This document shows, piece after piece, positions 16,496 to 26,288 of a stretch of DNA of 64,000 nt. Within the stretch, counting starts at the first letter, position 1. Each line of letters starts with the position of its first letter. The notes below the pieces were generated by a model. The model was not told the DNA's origin, did not search any database, and saw nothing but the letters and a program-made list of their open reading frames with translations. Position numbers and translations under genes: made by a program. Origin of the DNA: an uncultured Planktomarina sp. GTDB lineage: Bacteria > Pseudomonadota > Alphaproteobacteria > Rhodobacterales > Rhodobacteraceae. The DNA lies in the NCBI GenBank assembly GCA_905182535.1, contig CAJJBZ010000002.1, positions 62,001 to 126,000 of the forward strand, written 5' to 3'.

Positions 16496-17455
16496 ATGCT
16501 TATATATATTATTCGTCGTGTGCTGATTTTTATCCCCATGCTTTTGGTGATTAGTTTTCTGGTCTATGGCGCTTTAGAACTGACCCCTGGCGATGCAGTT
16601 TCCGCATTGATCAACCCCGAAGTCTCCGGTCGCCTGACCGAAGCCCAGTTCAACGAATTGCGTGAAGCTTATGGTTTGAACAAGTCTTTTCTCGCGCGGT
16701 ACGGAATTTGGCTCGCCAATGTCTTTCAGGGCAATTTCGGGCATTCCCTAGCGGGTGGCGTACCGATTTCGACAATATTTCTGGACAGATTGCCTGCGAC
16801 GCTAGAGCTGTCAGTGGTTGCCCTTTTGTTTTCCACTATTATGGGCTGCATCCTGGGTACATTTAGCGCTCTCAAGCGTGGCTCGATTGCCGATAGCAGC
16901 CTTACTGTGGTTGGTATGTTGGGTGTATCGATCCCTGAGTTTTTCTTTGGTCTGGTTGCCCTTTTGATATTTGCACTGAATTTGGGTTGGCTGCCTGTCG
17001 GCGGCCGCCTTTTGCCTGGGTATGATTCAATCTGGGATCGGGCTCCCCACATAATTATGCCTGCTATGGTCCTGTCTTTGATGATGACCGCCGGCGTGAT
17101 GCGTTACGCGCGTTCGTCAATGTTGGATGCGTTGAGCAAAGAATTTATCAAGACGGCGCGATCAAAGGGTCTACCAGAATGGCGCATCAACTTGATGCAT
17201 GGATTTCGCGTAGCCCTGACGCCTGTTGTGGTCCTCATCGGGTTCCGCCTTCCTTTGCTGATTGGTGGTTCAGTGATTATCGAGCAGGTCTTTCAATGGC
17301 CTGGAATTGGCAATGCGTTTATCGCAGCAGTTCGCGGCTCTGACTATCCACTGGTGATGATGATCGCCCTATTTTCGGTATTTTCCGTGCTGCTGGCTAG
17401 TTTAGTGATTGACGTGCTGACGGCTTTGATCGATCCGCGCGTTCGATTAAATTAA
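16496..17455 (+). CDS. ABC transporter permease, DppB/OppB type
   Basis: This 319-residue inner-membrane permease has an N-terminal helix MLIYIIRRVLIFIPMLLVIS, PGD in TPGDAVSALINPE, and a periplasmic stretch including LARYGIWLANVFQGNFGHSL. Four to five further helices follow, with the EAA-type loop EFIKTARSKGLPEWRINLMHGFR contacting the ATPase. Together with the next three genes it forms a complete dipeptide-type importer with the permuted binding protein. It starts 81 bases after the binding-protein gene, past a GC-rich hairpin. Confidence 0.9.
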   Translation: MLIYIIRRVLIFIPMLLVISFLVYGALELTPGDAVSALINPEVSGRLTEAQFNELREAYGLNKSFLARYGIWLANVFQGNFGHSLAGGVPISTIFLDRLPATLELSVVALLFSTIMGCILGTFSALKRGSIADSSLTVVGMLGVSIPEFFFGLVALLIFALNLGWLPVGGRLLPGYDSIWDRAPHIIMPAMVLSLMMTAGVMRYARSSMLDALSKEFIKTARSKGLPEWRINLMHGFRVALTPVVVLIGFRLPLLIGGSVIIEQVFQWPGIGNAFIAAVRGSDYPLVMMIALFSVFSVLLASLVIDVLTALIDPRVRLN

Positions 17456-17466
17456 GGGGGCACTAA

Positions 17467-18381
17467 ATGGTTTCACGTTCACTTAACAAAAAATTCGATA
17501 AAATTCTGGCTCGTGAAGAGGCGGGAAATTTAACTTCCAAGACTGGTAACAGATCCCTGCGGAAAATGATGAATAATCGTTTAGCGGTTGTCGGTCTGAT
17601 CTTGTTCAGTATCATCCTTTTCACCGCAGTTTTTGCACCGCTGATAACCAGCGCTGATCCCATGAAGATTAACCTTCGTAATATGTCGCAACCACCATCG
17701 TGGGAACACTGGTTTGGCACCGATAAAACTGGTCGTGATGTCCTCGCGAGGGTCCTCTATGGCGGTCGAGTTTCAATTCTTGTGGGCCTGGGGAGCGGCA
17801 TTATATCTGCGATTATTGGCGTTCTGATTGGAGCCTACACTGGATACAAGGGCGGGTGGTTGGATGTAATCGCTTTGCGTGTTTCCGAATTATTCATGTC
17901 TTTCCCACAAATCATTCTTGTACTTCTGTTGGTCTCAATCATCGGTCAAAGCCTAATCAATCTGATGATTATTTTCGTGCTCACCGGATGGGGTGGTATG
18001 TATCGAATGGCGCGGGCGCGAATGCTTTCGCTCCGCGAGGAAGAATACGTGCAAGCCTTACAAAGCTTCGGTCTGTCAACTCCAGTTATTTGCTACAAAC
18101 ATATCCTGCCCAATGCCTTGGGACCGATCATGGTGAACATTACGCTGTCGACTGCAGCCTTTATTTTGGCCGAGGCTGGCCTAAGTTTCCTGGGTTTAGG
18201 TGTGCCTGCTCACATTCCGACCTGGGGCAATATCTTAAATGTCGCTCAGGAAATCCGCGTTTTGCAGAATTACTGGTGGATGTGGTTACCAGTAGGCGCG
18301 ATAATTTCGCTTTTTGTTCTAAGTGTTAATTTCATTGGGGATGGTTTGCGTGATGCAACCGACCCGTCGCAGCAGGGTTAG
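17467..18381 (+). CDS. ABC transporter permease, DppC/OppC type
   Basis: This 304-residue permease has a cytoplasmic N-terminal tail followed by a first helix LAVVGLILFSIILFTAVFAP, the HWFGTDKTGRDVLARVLYGGR signature of DppC proteins, and the EAA loop EEYVQALQSFGLSTPVICYKHILPN. AEAGLSFLGLGVPAHIPTWG precedes the last helix. Its start lies 11 bases after the DppB-like gene and GGGGG precedes the ATG. It is the partner permease of the 16496 product. Confidence 0.9.
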   Translation: MVSRSLNKKFDKILAREEAGNLTSKTGNRSLRKMMNNRLAVVGLILFSIILFTAVFAPLITSADPMKINLRNMSQPPSWEHWFGTDKTGRDVLARVLYGGRVSILVGLGSGIISAIIGVLIGAYTGYKGGWLDVIALRVSELFMSFPQIILVLLLVSIIGQSLINLMIIFVLTGWGGMYRMARARMLSLREEEYVQALQSFGLSTPVICYKHILPNALGPIMVNITLSTAAFILAEAGLSFLGLGVPAHIPTWGNILNVAQEIRVLQNYWWMWLPVGAIISLFVLSVNFIGDGLRDATDPSQQG

Positions 18382-18385
18382 TATT

Positions 18386-19399
18386 ATGCAAGCAGCACAT
18401 GACATAGCGCTCAGCGTCAAAGACCTAAAAACTTATTTTTACACCAACAATCGCTGCAATAAAGCAATCAACGGCGTATCTTTTGAAATCCGCAAGGGCA
18501 AGACATTATGCGTTGTGGGCGAAAGCGGTTGTGGGAAAAGTGTGACGGCTTCAACTATCATGCAATTGTTGCCAGCACTTTCCCGTATCGAGCAGGGACA
18601 AGTTACATACCACAGCGACAACGGCGACGTTGAAATTGAAAAGCTAGAACGCGATGGGCAAGAAATGCGCGCAATTCGTGGCTCTGAGATTGCGATGATA
18701 TTTCAGGATCCAATGACCGCGCTGAACCCAGTTTATACAATTGGTTTCCAGATTGGCGAAAGCCTGAAATATCACACTAATCTGAATTCGAAAGAAATCC
18801 GAGAAAGAACCATCGATCTACTCCGCGATATGGGGATATCTCTTCCCGAAATGCGGGTCGACGATTATCCGCATCAATTTTCTGGCGGGATGCGCCAGCG
18901 TGCGATGATTGCGATGGCCATGTCCTGTAATCCGAAGATCTTGATCGCCGATGAGCCTACGACCGCACTTGACGTCACCATTCAGGCGCAGATTTTTGAG
19001 CTAATGGAAAAGCTGAAGACCGAACATGAAACGGCGATCATGCTGATCACCCATGACATGGGCGTGGTGGCAGAATTGGCAGACGACGTTGCGGTCATGT
19101 ATATGGGTAACATTGTAGAAGCTGGAACCGTAGACCAGGTTTTGCGTAATCCTGTACATCCATACACACGTGCACTGCTTGATTCCATTCCGGTTTTGGG
19201 CAAGGGTAAAGACCAGATTATTTCACCTATCTCCGGCTCAACCCCAGACCCTTATAATCGTCCTATCGGATGTCAATTTGCCCCACGCTGTTCTTATAAA
19301 ACCGACGTATGTGACGTAATGCCCGAAGAGGTTAACGTGGACAAGACGCGCCGTGTAATGTGCTGGAATTATAAGGATTTGTTGCCAAATGGGGAATGA
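18386..19399 (+). CDS. ABC transporter ATP-binding protein, DppD/OppD type
   Basis: This 337-residue ATPase has Walker [10 protein letters not shown]-loop [12 protein letters not shown], signature FSGGMRQR, Walker [13 protein letters not shown] and switch His in LITHDMG. The oligopeptide C-terminal domain carries a Cys-rich motif [15 protein letters not shown] start at the ATG at 18386, five bases after the permease stop, rather than at the longer in-frame ATG at 18323 that lies inside the permease gene. The stop overlaps the next ATPase by 11 bases. Confidence 0.9.
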   Translation: MQAAHDIALSVKDLKTYFYTNNRCNKAINGVSFEIRKGKTLCVVGESGCGKSVTASTIMQLLPALSRIEQGQVTYHSDNGDVEIEKLERDGQEMRAIRGSEIAMIFQDPMTALNPVYTIGFQIGESLKYHTNLNSKEIRERTIDLLRDMGISLPEMRVDDYPHQFSGGMRQRAMIAMAMSCNPKILIADEPTTALDVTIQAQIFELMEKLKTEHETAIMLITHDMGVVAELADDVAVMYMGNIVEAGTVDQVLRNPVHPYTRALLDSIPVLGKGKDQIISPISGSTPDPYNRPIGCQFAPRCSYKTDVCDVMPEEVNVDKTRRVMCWNYKDLLPNGE

Positions 19400-20402
19400 T
19401 GACGATCACATACTAAGATTGCGTGGGGTCAAGACCCATTTTCCTGTAAGGGCAGGTCTTCTGAAGCGCACAGTAGGACACGTGAAGGCCGTCGATGGCG
19501 TTGACTTAGATGTTCGTCGTGGAGAGGTTTTGGGCTTAGTAGGCGAGAGCGGTTGCGGTAAGACCACCTTGGGCAAGTCAATTTTGCGGCTAGTTGAGGC
19601 GACGGAGGGTGAAATTTCTTATTCGTCGGGCGACGAAGAAACCAATTTGGCGACTTTGAACAACGACGAGATGATCCCGTTCCGCAAACGCCTTCAGATT
19701 GTTTTTCAGGACCCCCACTCATCTTTAAATCCTGCCTTCACGATATTTGGATCGCTTCAGGATCCATTGAAGAAATATGGGGTAAAGACTAAAAAAGAGC
19801 GACGCAAAATCATAGGTGACCTGTTGGAAGCTGTGAACATGCGCCGCGAATACATGGACCGCTATCCGCACGAGTTTTCCGGCGGCCAGCGCCAGCGGAT
19901 CGGCATAGCTCGGGCTCTAAGCGTCGAACCCGAACTGATTGTCTGCGATGAGGCGGTCAGTGCGCTTGATGTTTCTATCCAAGCACAAGTTCTTCAGTTG
20001 TTGATGAAGCTGAAAGAAGAACGAAACCTGACCTATATTTTCATCACTCACGATCTTAGCGTCACGGAATACATTTGCGATCGGATCGCCGTTATGTATC
20101 TTGGGCGCATTGTTGAACTGTGCCAATCTGAAGATCTGTATTCTAATACGATGCACCCCTACACAGAGGCGCTTTTGTCGGCCATCCCAGTGGCTGATTT
20201 GGACAAGCAAACCAAACGGATTGTCCTAGAGGGCGACGTGCCAAGCCCGGTTAACCCACCGAGCGGCTGTCCATTTCATCCAAGATGCCCCAAGGCTTTT
20301 GACAAATGCAAATCTGATGTGCCTACCCTGAAACGCTATGTCGTTGATGGGAGAGACCATTTTGCATCCTGCCACCTAATTAAAATTCCTGAAACCCCAT
20401 AG
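19389..20402 (+). CDS. ABC transporter ATP-binding protein, DppF/OppF type
   Basis: This 337-residue ATPase has Walker [10 protein letters not shown]-loop [12 protein letters not shown], signature FSGGQRQR, Walker [13 protein letters not shown], and FITHDLS. The C-terminal oligopeptide motif is [14 protein letters not shown]. Walker B reads DEAVSALD, as is common in OppF proteins. It is the last transporter gene, coupled by overlap to the DppD-like gene; the N-acetylneuraminate lyase-like gene follows 60 bases later, linking uptake to catabolism. Confidence 0.9.
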   Translation: MGNDDDHILRLRGVKTHFPVRAGLLKRTVGHVKAVDGVDLDVRRGEVLGLVGESGCGKTTLGKSILRLVEATEGEISYSSGDEETNLATLNNDEMIPFRKRLQIVFQDPHSSLNPAFTIFGSLQDPLKKYGVKTKKERRKIIGDLLEAVNMRREYMDRYPHEFSGGQRQRIGIARALSVEPELIVCDEAVSALDVSIQAQVLQLLMKLKEERNLTYIFITHDLSVTEYICDRIAVMYLGRIVELCQSEDLYSNTMHPYTEALLSAIPVADLDKQTKRIVLEGDVPSPVNPPSGCPFHPRCPKAFDKCKSDVPTLKRYVVDGRDHFASCHLIKIPETP

Positions 20403-20462
20403 ACGGTTGATCGCCAGATTATGAAACCCATAGGATCCAAATAGCCATGAACGGAAAATATA

Positions 20463-21392
20463 ATGCCAAAATTTGATCTGAGCGATGCAAAGGGTGTCAT
20501 TCCCGCACTGATTACACCCTTTGATGAAAATGAACACTTTGACGAAACGCGGATGCGCAGCTGTGTTGATTTTCTGATCGAGCGAGGTGTTGGTGGGCTG
20601 TATACAACCGGAAGCACCGGCGAGACGTTCTTGATGTCACCTGATGAACGTGCATTTGTCGTTGAAGTTGTTGTTGATCAGGTTGCAGGACGAATTCCAG
20701 TGATAGCCCATGTGGGCGCAATTGGTACCCATCTGTCGGTGGACCTAGCCCAAAAGGCGCAGGCCGCTGGTGTAGATGCGATATCCTCTGTGCCGCCTTT
20801 TTATTGGCCTTTTACACCTGATCAGGTAGTTAATTATTATACAGACCTGACCAAATCGACTGACCTGCCCATGGTGGTTTATAATATACCTCTTGCTGGG
20901 ATGTTGGGCTTTGACCAGATCGCAAGGCTTGCTGCCATTCCAGGTGTTGGCGGAATTAAATACACGGCGCCAACGGTATTTGATTTTTTACGCATTAAGG
21001 AAGAAATCGGTGCGGACTTTCGCATTTTTTCCGGGTCCGATGAATTGGCAATGGCTGGTCTTGGGTTTGGTGCGGACGCAATCATCGGGTCTTTTTACAA
21101 TTTGATACCTGAGGTTTTTATTGCTCTTTCTGAAGCTGTTGCCAAGAATGACATGGCTCTTGCAAAAGAGTTGCAGGCAACAGCAAACGCGATCATTTTC
21201 TTTTCGCTGAATTATTCGGCGACCGCCGTCATCAAGCGCGGTATGGCATGGCAAGGGGCGGATGCAGGGTATTGTCGAAGGCCATTTGATAATTTTTTTA
21301 CCAAAGGGGAAGAGGAAAGTCTAAAAACCGCGTGGCGTAAACTCAAGCAAGATCGAAATATTAACGGCGTCGCGTTTCTAGACGTCCTCTAA
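20463..21392 (+). CDS. nanA: N-acetylneuraminate lyase-like aldolase (DHDPS/NAL family)
   Basis: This 309-residue class I aldolase has TTGSTGETFLMSPDER (carboxylate-binding GSTGE), VVYNIPLAGM with the catalytic Tyr in the YNIP form typical of sialic acid lyases, GGIKYT with the Schiff-base Lys, and IIGSFYNLIPE late in the barrel. NAL cleaves N-acetylneuraminate to N-acetylmannosamine and pyruvate. NanE-NanK, NagB and NagA downstream supply every later step to fructose-6-phosphate, which supports the assignment. GGAAAATATA precedes the ATG. The family also includes dihydrodipicolinate synthase and keto-sugar-acid aldolases, so a related nonulosonic acid remains possible. Confidence 0.78.
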   Translation: MPKFDLSDAKGVIPALITPFDENEHFDETRMRSCVDFLIERGVGGLYTTGSTGETFLMSPDERAFVVEVVVDQVAGRIPVIAHVGAIGTHLSVDLAQKAQAAGVDAISSVPPFYWPFTPDQVVNYYTDLTKSTDLPMVVYNIPLAGMLGFDQIARLAAIPGVGGIKYTAPTVFDFLRIKEEIGADFRIFSGSDELAMAGLGFGADAIIGSFYNLIPEVFIALSEAVAKNDMALAKELQATANAIIFFSLNYSATAVIKRGMAWQGADAGYCRRPFDNFFTKGEEESLKTAWRKLKQDRNINGVAFLDVL

Positions 21393-21416
21393 TCCAGTTT
21401 CTCGAGGCCCTTGGAA

Positions 21417-22722
21417 ATGGGTAAGGGTCAACGCCTCTACACAAAAGCTAAGACCCTCATTCCCGGAGGGAATATGCTATTATCCAAACGTCCAGAAATG
21501 TTTTTGCCAGACCAGTGGCCGGCATATTATAGTCGCGCTAAGGGCTGCAGTGTCTGGGATTTAGACGATGCAGAGTATATTGATATGTCGATCATGGGCG
21601 TTGGGGCCAAATGTCTTGGGATATGCGCATCCCAAAGTTGACGAAGCCGTTCGAAACAGCATCGGCGACGGAAATCTGTCCACACTCAATGCGCCCGAAG
21701 AAGTCGCTTTGGCCGAACGCTTGGTGGACTTACATCCTTGGGCCGATATGGCTCGGTTCGCGCGAACCGGTGGAGAGGCAAATGCCATTGCTATACGTAT
21801 TGCACGCGCAGCTAGTGGCCGCGACAACGTAGCAATCTGTGGATACCATGGTTGGCACGACTGGTATTTGGCAACAAACCTGAGCGATACTGGCAAACTG
21901 GATGACCATCTACTTCCAGGGCTGGATCCAACTGGTGTTCCCCAAAACCTAAACGGTAGCACGCACCCATTTCGCTATAATGATTTTGAGGGGCTTGTTT
22001 CGCTTGTTGAAGAAAAAGACATCGGCACCATTAAGATGGAGGTGATGCGGAACCAGCCACCTAAAGGATTATTTCTTCAAAAGATCCGTAAGCTTGCAAC
22101 AGACCGTGGCATCGTTTTAATCTTTGACGAATGCACGTCGGGCTTCCGGCAAAATTTCGGTGGTCTGCATCTAAATTTTGGCGTGTCACCAGACATGGCG
22201 GTCTTTGGTAAAGCACTTGGAAATGGCTACGCTGTGACCGCAGTTCTAGGCAAACGCGATATTATGCAAGCGGCCCAATCGACTTTTATATCCAGTACAT
22301 TTTGGACAGAACGTATCGGTTCGATTGCTGCTTTAGCTACACTTGATGTGATGGAAGAAGAGAAACCGTGGGATGGGATTATAGCTGTTGGGAATGGTAT
22401 TACGCAGCGCTGGCATGAGTTGGGTGCAAAGTATAAATTGCCAATTTCAACTAGCGGCATACCGTCTCTGAGCAGCTTTACGTTTAATAGTCCAAATAAT
22501 TTGGCTTACAAAACTCTGATAACCCAACAGATGCTGACACAAGGGTTTCTAGCGGCAAGCAGCGTCTATGTCTGCACAGAGCATACTCAAAAAATCATAG
22601 ACGACTATTTCGCGGCGTTAGAGCCAATATTTGCGCTTATTCAGGAATGTGAGGGCGGTCGGGATATCATAGATGAGCTTAATGGACCGGTTTGCCATAG
22701 CGGCTTCAGTCGCCTCAATTAG
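21417..22722 (+). CDS. Class III aminotransferase (GSA-aminomutase-like), interrupted by one-base frameshift
   Basis: The reconstructed protein has about 434 residues. AKTLIPGGNMLLSKRP opens the protein. The frame breaks at VGAKCLG, and dropping one A from AAA at 21609-21611 restores VGANVLGYAHPKVDEAV. Later motifs are RTGGEANAIAIRIARA (PLP phosphate loop), YHGWHDW, LIFDECTSGFR (Asp to pyridine N) and VFGKALGNGYAV (PLP Lys), as in glutamate-1-semialdehyde aminomutase-type enzymes. It lies between the NAL-like gene and a class IV aminotransferase. The amino acceptor is unknown; an amino-bearing sugar or keto acid of this pathway is an inference. The ATG at 21417 is preferred to the TTG at 21411. 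Confidence 0.78.
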
Positions 22723-22762
22723 GTTAGGCCGTGTCAGCCGTCTTTTAAAAAAGGGAAGTTAG

Positions 22763-23674
22763 ATGTTTGAACGACAAGTTTATATTTCTGGGACCATGGT
22801 TCCAGAGTCGCAAGCTCGAATATCCATTTTTGATAGCGCAGTTATGTTAGGCGATACGGCTACGGAATCTACGAGGACGTTTGGGCATCATCCATTCAGG
22901 TTGGCAGAACATATAGATCGGCTTTATAAGTCTCTAAAAGTAATGCGAATTGATCCTGGTATGGATGCCACTGAAATGTTGCAGACGACTCAAAACGTGC
23001 TCCAGGCCAACTTGCAATGTTATGCCCCCGACCAGGATTGTTGGATTGTCCACAACATTTCTCGTGGACTGTCGGTTCCAGGTTCTGACCCAACCCTAAC
23101 CGGCAGCGGCGCTACAGTTATGATTTTCACCCAGCACATGTGCTTACGCAGTTGGGCACAATTTTACACCGATGGCTGCCACGCAGTGACGTCTATGAGC
23201 CGAGCAGTTCCGACCCAATCGCTGGATGCCCGGATAAAAAATCGAAGCCGGCTCGCTTATACGTTGGCAGAATCCGAGGTCAAATTAGTTGATCCTTTGG
23301 CGCAAGGCGTAATTCTGGATATCCACGGTAATGTTTCGGAAAACAAAGGCGGAAACATATTTGTCGTATCTGGAGGCGTTCTTAAGACACCAACAACAGC
23401 CAATTGTTTGGCCGGCATGAGTCGCGCTACTGCATTAAAGCTTGCGGATGGAATGGGTATTCCTGCAGTCGAAACTATTCTGCAGCCGTATGATTTAGCA
23501 ACGGCTGACGAACTATTTTTCACCAGTACTCCCTATTGCATCATGCCAGCAACGCGTTTTAACGGTTTGCGCGTTGGAGATGGAACGGTTGGTCCAGTCA
23601 CGATACGACTTCTTAACGCTTGGAGCGAAATGGTCGGCTTAGACATAGTGAAGCAAGCACAGGATCAACTATGA
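22763..23674 (+). CDS. Class IV aminotransferase (branched-chain / D-amino-acid aminotransferase-like)
   Basis: This 303-residue fold IV PLP enzyme has SIFDSAVMLGDTATESTRTF at the N terminus, FRLAEHIDRLYKSL, SLDARIKNRSRLAYTLAE with the PLP Lys, DIHGNVSENKGGNIFVV with the conserved Glu, and ADELFFTSTPYCIMPATRFNG near the C terminus. GGGAAGTT precedes the ATG. The stop overlaps the next gene by ATGA. With the class III aminotransferase it provides an amino-transfer pair inside the sialic-acid-type operon. The substrate cannot be read from sequence. Confidence 0.85.
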   Translation: MFERQVYISGTMVPESQARISIFDSAVMLGDTATESTRTFGHHPFRLAEHIDRLYKSLKVMRIDPGMDATEMLQTTQNVLQANLQCYAPDQDCWIVHNISRGLSVPGSDPTLTGSGATVMIFTQHMCLRSWAQFYTDGCHAVTSMSRAVPTQSLDARIKNRSRLAYTLAESEVKLVDPLAQGVILDIHGNVSENKGGNIFVVSGGVLKTPTTANCLAGMSRATALKLADGMGIPAVETILQPYDLATADELFFTSTPYCIMPATRFNGLRVGDGTVGPVTIRLLNAWSEMVGLDIVKQAQDQL

Positions 23675-24639
23675 CTAGGAATCTGAATTCCATCACAGAC
23701 CACAAGCCTGCCCAAGACCCCGTTGGTATAGATCGACCTACTGGCATTTGGGGCGCGGTCTTGCTACCACTAGACAACAGTGGGGGGATAAACTGGACCG
23801 CTCTGACTGAAGAGTTAGAAATCCTTTGCGAAACCGATCTCGCAGGGATCTACAATAACGGATCTGCTGGTGAATTTCATAATCAGACAGATGCTGAGTT
23901 CGACAGGATTGCAGATACCGTCTCTGACGTTGCACGGAAATTCGGTAAGCCGTTTCAGATTGGCGTAAGTTGCACGAACCCGCGTGTCGCTAAGCAACGG
24001 CTCGAGCGTGTTCGTGAACTTGGGGCTACTGCAGTTCAGTTCACACTTCCCGACTGGTGGCCACCTTCATCATGTGAAGTTTTTCGATTTGTAGAAGGAA
24101 TGCAATGTTCCGCCCAAGATACCCCGTTAGTAATTTATAACCCACCTCATGCCAAAGTACGGCTTTCGCTTAGTCAGCTTTACGAACTACGATCAGTTGC
24201 GCCTGGGCTGGTCGGTGCAAAACTATCAGGTGGTGACAGTGATTGGTACGAACAACGTCGTAAACTTGGATTGGATTTTTCGGTGTTTGTGCCTGGCCAC
24301 ACAGTTGCATTTGGTCGACCACAAGGAGCTGACGGATCCTATTCGAATGTTGCATGCCTGAGCCCAAACGGCGCAGTTCGACTGTGGAATTTGGCTGGCT
24401 CTGATCCCGATGCGGCACAAGCTCTCGAAATTCGTATCCAAATTTTTCTGAAAAAATTTGTACTTCCATTGGCAAAAAGAGATGGTTTATCTGATCCCGC
24501 TCTGGATAAATTATTGACCGCAGCCGGTGGGTGGGGGCCAGTCGGCCCAGCGTTATTATGGCCGTATTCTTCTGCTACAGCTGATGACGTTAGTGCAATT
24601 TCTCGCGCTGCTAGGAAGTCTATTCCAGAACTATTTTGA
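23671..24639 (+). CDS. DHDPS/NAL-family aldolase, second copy
   Basis: This 322-residue protein has a divergent version of the family motifs: IYNNGSAGEF in place of GSTGE, LVIYNPPHAKV with the catalytic Tyr, and LVGAKLSGG with the Schiff-base Lys. The insert LPDWWPPSS has no counterpart in the NAL-like paralogue at 20463. The open frame extends back to 23620, but the ATG at 23671 overlaps the aminotransferase stop by four bases and gives a normal family N terminus. It probably cleaves a different keto-deoxy sugar acid or acts on an intermediate made by the aminotransferases; this is inference. Confidence 0.8.
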   Translation: MTRNLNSITDHKPAQDPVGIDRPTGIWGAVLLPLDNSGGINWTALTEELEILCETDLAGIYNNGSAGEFHNQTDAEFDRIADTVSDVARKFGKPFQIGVSCTNPRVAKQRLERVRELGATAVQFTLPDWWPPSSCEVFRFVEGMQCSAQDTPLVIYNPPHAKVRLSLSQLYELRSVAPGLVGAKLSGGDSDWYEQRRKLGLDFSVFVPGHTVAFGRPQGADGSYSNVACLSPNGAVRLWNLAGSDPDAAQALEIRIQIFLKKFVLPLAKRDGLSDPALDKLLTAAGGWGPVGPALLWPYSSATADDVSAISRAARKSIPELF

Positions 24640-24674
24640 CCGTGTCATCAATTTTACTACAGGAGACAGGACTA

Positions 24675-26288
24675 ATGCAAAAGATACTTTCTATCAGGAC
24701 AGCATCAATTCTGAAAAAATTGAAAGGTGGTTTAGTCGCATCCTGTCAGCCAGTAGATGGCGGCACCCTGGATCATCCAAAGATCGTCACGGCCATGGCA
24801 CAGGCTGTAATTTCCGGCGGTGCAGTTGCGGTTCGCATTGAGGGCGTCGAAAATTTAAAGGCAGTAAGACAAGTAATCACCGCGCCAATCATTGGAATTA
24901 TAAAATCAGACAGCAACTCGTCACCGGTGCGCATTACAGTTTTCCTAGATGACGTAAAAAAACTAGTTCAGGCTGGTGCCGACGTTGTGGCTTATGATGC
25001 GACCGATCGCTTTCGTCACGATAGTCGTGATGAAATTTTGAAGGCCATACTTGATGCAGGCGTAATTGCGATGGCCGACTGCTCAACTTTGGCTGATTGC
25101 GAAAAAGCACGGGACGATGGTGCAAATATTATAGGCACAACGTTATCAGGTTACACGCGAGAAACAGAGAAAAACAGCAGAAATCCTGATTTTGAGCTGA
25201 TCCGGCAAGCTAAAAAATTGGGTGTCTTTGTTATGGCCGAAGGCCGCTTTAACACGCCAGAATTAGCCTCACGTGCTATTAGGGCCGGCGCAGATGCTGT
25301 CACTGTTGGCACCGCACTAACAAGGCTTGAGATTATAACAGCGCGTTTCGCAAAGTCTATTCATTGCGCTAACAAGAAAAGCAAACTAAACGGATTTGCC
25401 GTTGATTTGGGAGGCACAAAAACGGCAGTAGCAAAGATTGAATCCGGAAAAATATTCAATGTAATTGAACGCAAAACGATTGGTACTGCAAGTTATGGCA
25501 CTCATCTTAAACTTATTGCCGAGATGCTCTCTAAATTGGGTTATAGGAAGGGCGATCAGTTGGGTGTGGCCGTGACGGGGCGTGTCGATGAGGAAGGAAG
25601 ATGGTATGCTGTAAACCAAAGTACATTGGGAAAATTTTCATCTGCACCCCTTCAAACTGATTTGATCAAAAATATTGGGCCTAGCTCCGTTATCAATGAC
25701 GCTTTGGCGGCGACACTAGCCGAGCATCAATTGGGGTCTGGTGAGGGTCACCAAAATTTTGCTTTCATTACTATTTCTACTGGCGTTGGCGGTGGGCTAA
25801 TTTTGAATGGACGTTTACACACGGATGCCAGCGGTCTTCCTGGCCATGTCGGATTTTCTTCCTCACTGTTTGGCAATAAGCTCTGTAATTCTGGTCGATA
25901 TGGCACTGTCGAAAGTGTTGCCAGCGGAAATGCAATTGCATCAGCTGCAGCCGCGATAGGATATCCTGATGCTGACGCCCGTGCAGTTTTTAAGGAAGCA
26001 AACGCTGGCGTGGCTTGGGCCGTTGAATTAGTGGATAGATCAGCAAGCGCGATTGCCGAATTGACGGCTGATCTTGTCACAATCCTTGGGATCACAAAAA
26101 TAGCGTTTGGGGGAAGTATTGGCCTGGCTGACGGCTATCTAGATCGCATTCAGAAACACTTGCATGCCATGCCAAACTTGTTTCAAGCTCAACTTGTTAC
26201 CGCAGACTTCGCTGCACATGGCCCGCTAATGGGTGCGCTACTCAATACTAATAGAGAAAAAACTGATGAAAATACTCATTTTACCTGA
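24675..26288 (+). CDS. nanEK: Fused N-acetylmannosamine-6-phosphate 2-epimerase / N-acetylmannosamine kinase
   Basis: The protein has 537 residues. Residues about 1-225 are a NanE TIM barrel: LVASCQPVDGG at the start, PIIGIIKSD, GADVVAYDATDR, IMADCST-like AMADCSTL, IIGTTLSGYT, VMAEGRFNTPE and AVTVGTALTR. From about 236 a ROK kinase begins with AVDLGGTKTAVAKI, followed by STGVGGGLILNG and LPGHVGF. The ROK zinc site is reduced: relatives have CxCGxxGC, here CNSGRYGT keeps only one Cys. NanE-NanK fusions are known in sialic acid clusters. The start at 24675 follows AGGAGACAGG; the longer TTG start at 24636 lies in the preceding gene. The stop lies 23 bases inside nagB. Confidence 0.88.
   Translation: MQKILSIRTASILKKLKGGLVASCQPVDGGTLDHPKIVTAMAQAVISGGAVAVRIEGVENLKAVRQVITAPIIGIIKSDSNSSPVRITVFLDDVKKLVQAGADVVAYDATDRFRHDSRDEILKAILDAGVIAMADCSTLADCEKARDDGANIIGTTLSGYTRETEKNSRNPDFELIRQAKKLGVFVMAEGRFNTPELASRAIRAGADAVTVGTALTRLEIITARFAKSIHCANKKSKLNGFAVDLGGTKTAVAKIESGKIFNVIERKTIGTASYGTHLKLIAEMLSKLGYRKGDQLGVAVTGRVDEEGRWYAVNQSTLGKFSSAPLQTDLIKNIGPSSVINDALAATLAEHQLGSGEGHQNFAFITISTGVGGGLILNGRLHTDASGLPGHVGFSSSLFGNKLCNSGRYGTVESVASGNAIASAAAAIGYPDADARAVFKEANAGVAWAVELVDRSASAIAELTADLVTILGITKIAFGGSIGLADGYLDRIQKHLHAMPNLFQAQLVTADFAAHGPLMGALLNTNREKTDENTHFT

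Noticed and set aside
18323-18385. Longer start for the DppD-like ATPase
   Set aside because: It would overlap the permease end by 59 bases and adds no conserved residues; the ATG at 18386 lies just after the stop.
24310-24320. Second GGTCGACC palindrome as an FCD operator
   Set aside because: It is inside the second DHDPS-family gene, coding for GRP, and the flanks are not symmetrical beyond 11 bases; chance is sufficient.
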